Part shown: in pieces, positions 5,160-6,279 of the stretch
Numbering within the stretch: position 1 is the stretch's first letter
How the letters are laid out: each line of letters opens with the position of its first letter
Source of the DNA: Oscillospiraceae bacterium
GTDB taxonomy: Bacteria; Bacillota; Clostridia; Oscillospirales; Acutalibacteraceae
Assembly (NCBI GenBank): GCA_031262125.1
Contig: JAISII010000008.1
Coordinates: 1-6,279 of the forward strand
Reading direction: 5' to 3'
DNA length: 6,279 nt
The notes under the pieces: generated by a model
The model's input: the letters and a program-made list of their open reading frames with translations, nothing else
Database searches by the model: none
Told to the model about the DNA's origin: nothing
Position numbers and translations under genes: made by a program

Positions 5160-5227
5160 ATTACCACCCCCTAACAAGGGGAGCAAAACCGTCTACCGGC
5201 TAAAGGGACGCACACGGCTTTCGCCGC
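5160..5227 (-). promoter_or_regulatory. Structured leader of the peptide mRNA with sequestered Shine-Dalgarno
   Basis: The predicted leader begins with CGGC-GAAA-GCCG (5227-5216), a GNRA-tetraloop hairpin able to protect the 5' end. Just before the ORF, CCCCT (5181-5177), loop TGTT and AGGGG (5172-5168) form a 5-bp GC-rich hairpin. That hairpin occupies the Shine-Dalgarno AGGGGG. Between them lies GTAGACGGTTTTGCTCC (5196-5180), one arm of the locus inverted repeat. Sequestered ribosome sites of this kind are standard in type I toxin mRNAs; that this one works so is inferred. Confidence 0.55.
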
Positions 5228-5233
5228 AAAATT

Positions 5234-5262
5234 ATTTTAACACATGATTTTACACTTTGCAA
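5234..5262 (-). promoter_or_regulatory. Promoter of the putative toxin mRNA
   Basis: On the minus strand TTGCAA (5262-5257), a 17-nt spacer and TAAAAT (5239-5234) give a plausible but sub-consensus sigma-A promoter with a start near 5227. It faces the plus-strand promoter at 4974 and lies back to back with the radical SAM gene, whose Shine-Dalgarno begins 18 bp away. Confidence 0.5.
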
Positions 5263-5292
5263 GAAAAAATAGAAAAAACGGAGAAAACAAAT

Positions 5293-6129
5293 ATGTCCAT
5301 CATATATGAACCAACCGGGATGGCAAAAGAGTACAGTCCATATGCATGCAATTTATACATAGGGTGCTCGCATTGTTGCAGGTATTGCTATGCTCCACAT
5401 ACACTCCAACGCACAGCAGATAACTATTTCGGTGTTCCGCAACCAAGAAAAGATGTTCTTAAATATTTAGAGATGGATTTAAAAAAGAAGCGGTTTGATA
5501 AGCAAATTTTGTTATCTTTTATAGGTGATGTTTATTGCAAAAATGCCGACAACAGCCAAACAACCCGAACTGCACTAAAACTTTTGGATTATTATAATGC
5601 CCCTGTTGCAGTGCTTTCTAAAGGTGGAACAAGGATGTTGAGAGATATTGATGTTTTTAAAGAGTTTGGTGAGCATATTACAGTTGGTTCTACCTTGACG
5701 TTTTTAGACCCGGTTAAAAGCAAGCAATGGGAGCCGGGGGCGGCAGTGCCTGAGGATAGGCTGGAAACATTGTTAACGCTGCACAACGCCGGCATACGCA
5801 CGTTTGCCAGTTTTGAACCTGTGGTAGAACCAGCCGAAAGCTTACGTTTGATAGAACGTACTTTAAAAGACGATAGTGTTGACCATTACAAAGTTGGCAA
5901 GCTTAACAACTATAAAGGGCTTGACAAAGGGATAGATTGGCAAAGCTTTTTAGCAGAAGCCATTGTTATGCTAAGAGAGGCAGGAAAACAAATATACATA
6001 AAAAAGTGTTTAAGAGATTTAGCACCAAACGTACAGCTTTTCGAGGACGAGATTGACCCCGAAAGATATATCGTAAGGCAGGGGGAAAAAGAAGAGATTG
6101 TTTTTCAACAAACCCTTGAGTGTTTTTGA
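5293..6129 (+). CDS. SPL-family (COG1533) radical SAM protein
   Basis: This 278-residue radical SAM enzyme carries the CX3CX2C iron-sulfur motif in YIGCSHCCRYCYAP (Cys25, Cys29, Cys32), starting from MSIIYEPTGMAKEYSP. This N-terminus, the LSKGGTRMLRD and VGSTLTFLDPVKSKQWEPG stretches, FASFEPVVEP, the DHYKVGKLN segment and the IYIKKCLRDL end are typical of the SplB-related family. That family is named after spore photoproduct lyase, but most members have unknown substrates, and some are on phages and mobile elements as far as I recall. It is not a demonstrated spore photoproduct lyase. A TTG at 5257 would add 12 residues. The ATG at 5293-5295 is preferred because GGAG (5280-5283) sits 9 nt upstream and the family starts there. 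No plus-strand promoter is clear. It is transcribed away from the dnaA cluster and appears to stand alone. Confidence 0.9.
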   Translation: MSIIYEPTGMAKEYSPYACNLYIGCSHCCRYCYAPHTLQRTADNYFGVPQPRKDVLKYLEMDLKKKRFDKQILLSFIGDVYCKNADNSQTTRTALKLLDYYNAPVAVLSKGGTRMLRDIDVFKEFGEHITVGSTLTFLDPVKSKQWEPGAAVPEDRLETLLTLHNAGIRTFASFEPVVEPAESLRLIERTLKDDSVDHYKVGKLNNYKGLDKGIDWQSFLAEAIVMLREAGKQIYIKKCLRDLAPNVQLFEDEIDPERYIVRQGEKEEIVFQQTLECF

Positions 6130-6134
6130 ACACT
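6119..6134 (+). terminator. Weak hairpin at the end of the radical SAM gene
   Basis: AGTGTT (6119-6124), loop TTTG, AACACT (6129-6134) form a 6-bp stem overlapping the TGA stop and followed by TTAAAT. The stem is short and the U-tract poor, so it is at best a weak terminator. Confidence 0.3.
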
Positions 6135-6153
6135 TTAAATCCCACAAATTGTA

Positions 6154-6172
6154 CCCCTCCCCTCCCCCACCC
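6154..6172 (-). other. G-quadruplex motif on the minus strand
   Basis: The plus strand reads CCCC T CCCC T CCCCC A CCC, so the minus strand has four runs of three or more G separated by single-base loops. This fits the most stable class of parallel G-quadruplex. It lies between the radical SAM stop and the downstream promoter in otherwise AT-rich DNA. Function is unknown. Confidence 0.75.
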
Positions 6173-6232
6173 ACTATATTTTGATATTGCCCGCAAAAAC
6201 AAAAAAACAAATAAAAAACCGAATATTTTTTG

Positions 6233-6261
6233 TTGACTATTTCGTTTTAATATTGTATAAT
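6233..6261 (+). promoter_or_regulatory. Sigma-A promoter for a gene beyond the right edge
   Basis: TTGACT (6233-6238), a 17-nt spacer and TATAAT (6256-6261) give a start near 6268. No coding sequence begins before the window ends at 6279. Confidence 0.8.
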
Positions 6262-6279
6262 AACTTAGTATTTGCAAAG

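Larger units (their letters stand above)
5021..5196. repeat. Inverted repeat flanking the peptide/small-RNA locus
   Basis: GTAGACGGTTTGCTCC (5021-5036) and GGAGCAAAACCGTCTAC (5180-5196) are inverted copies with one extra A in the second, about 143 bp apart. Each of the two convergent transcripts therefore carries the same sequence near its 5' end. A read-through peptide mRNA would carry both arms and could fold back 3' to 5'. No target-site duplication is seen outside the arms, so a transposon-end explanation is not favoured. Confidence 0.8.

Noticed and set aside
5016..5201. Inverted repeat as ends of a MITE or insertion sequence
   Set aside because: No flanking target duplication, and the interior is better explained by two promoters, a shared terminator and a small ORF.
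5101..5247. 48-codon plus-strand ORF starting ATGGATATT just after the terminator
   Set aside because: No Shine-Dalgarno; the start follows directly on a terminator U-tract; the translation has no membrane or domain character and overlaps the better-supported minus-strand peptide.
5257..5292. TTG start at 5257 for the radical SAM gene
   Set aside because: The upstream 12 residues are lysine/glutamate-rich and not family-like, no Shine-Dalgarno precedes the TTG, and the ATG at 5293 has GGAG 9 nt upstream.
6019..6277. Minus-strand frames overlapping the radical SAM 3' end and the G-rich tract
   Set aside because: They run through the G-run repeat and antisense coding DNA, with no Shine-Dalgarno or recognisable domain.

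Overview
The window is the replication-origin neighbourhood of a low-GC Bacillota chromosome. It is most likely from a Clostridia lineage, probably uncultured or gut-associated; this is inferred from gene order, A+T richness and protein style, and no species is recognised. The minus strand carries the classic cluster dnaA - dnaN - S4-domain yaaA - recF - remB (yaaB), read right to left from about 4870 to 281. The order and tight spacing (a 4-base ATGA overlap between yaaA and recF, 2 bases between recF and remB) match the Bacillus/Clostridium dnaA operon. Where gyrB often follows, this window instead has the start of a small zinc-ribbon plus membrane-segment protein that runs off the left edge.

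The 300 bp between dnaA and dnaN is about 82% A+T and is the best oriC candidate. It holds five copies of a TTCAACA-type (TGTTGA) repeat and a 38-nt AT-rich inverted repeat. It also has a box - GC cluster - CTA/ATA triplet - all-AT arrangement resembling the DnaA-box/DnaA-trio unwinding module of B. subtilis. No canonical TTATCCACA box was found in the window. The DnaA recognition motif is also altered: FGKHYTT in place of FGGRDHTT. Protein and boxes may therefore have diverged together.

Upstream of dnaA (4903-5262) lies an unannotated compact locus with the architecture of a type I toxin-antitoxin system. A 23-residue hydrophobic peptide is encoded on the minus strand (5088-5159). Its Shine-Dalgarno is buried in a leader hairpin and its stop codon lies inside a 13-bp bidirectional terminator. 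A convergent small RNA on the plus strand starts from a near-consensus TTGACA/TATAAT promoter and ends at the same terminator. A 16/17-nt inverted repeat links the 5' parts of the two transcripts. This is the most interesting find in the window.

To the right, on the plus strand, is a complete SPL-family (COG1533) radical SAM gene (5293-6129). It is followed by a weak hairpin, a strong minus-strand G-quadruplex motif (6154-6172), and a perfect-spacing sigma-A promoter (6233-6261) driving something beyond the right edge.

The replication and repair genes form one functional unit: the initiator, the sliding clamp, and RecF gap repair, with the small RNA-binding and regulatory proteins YaaA and RemB. 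The radical SAM gene and the small toxin-like locus look like accessory insertions beside the origin.
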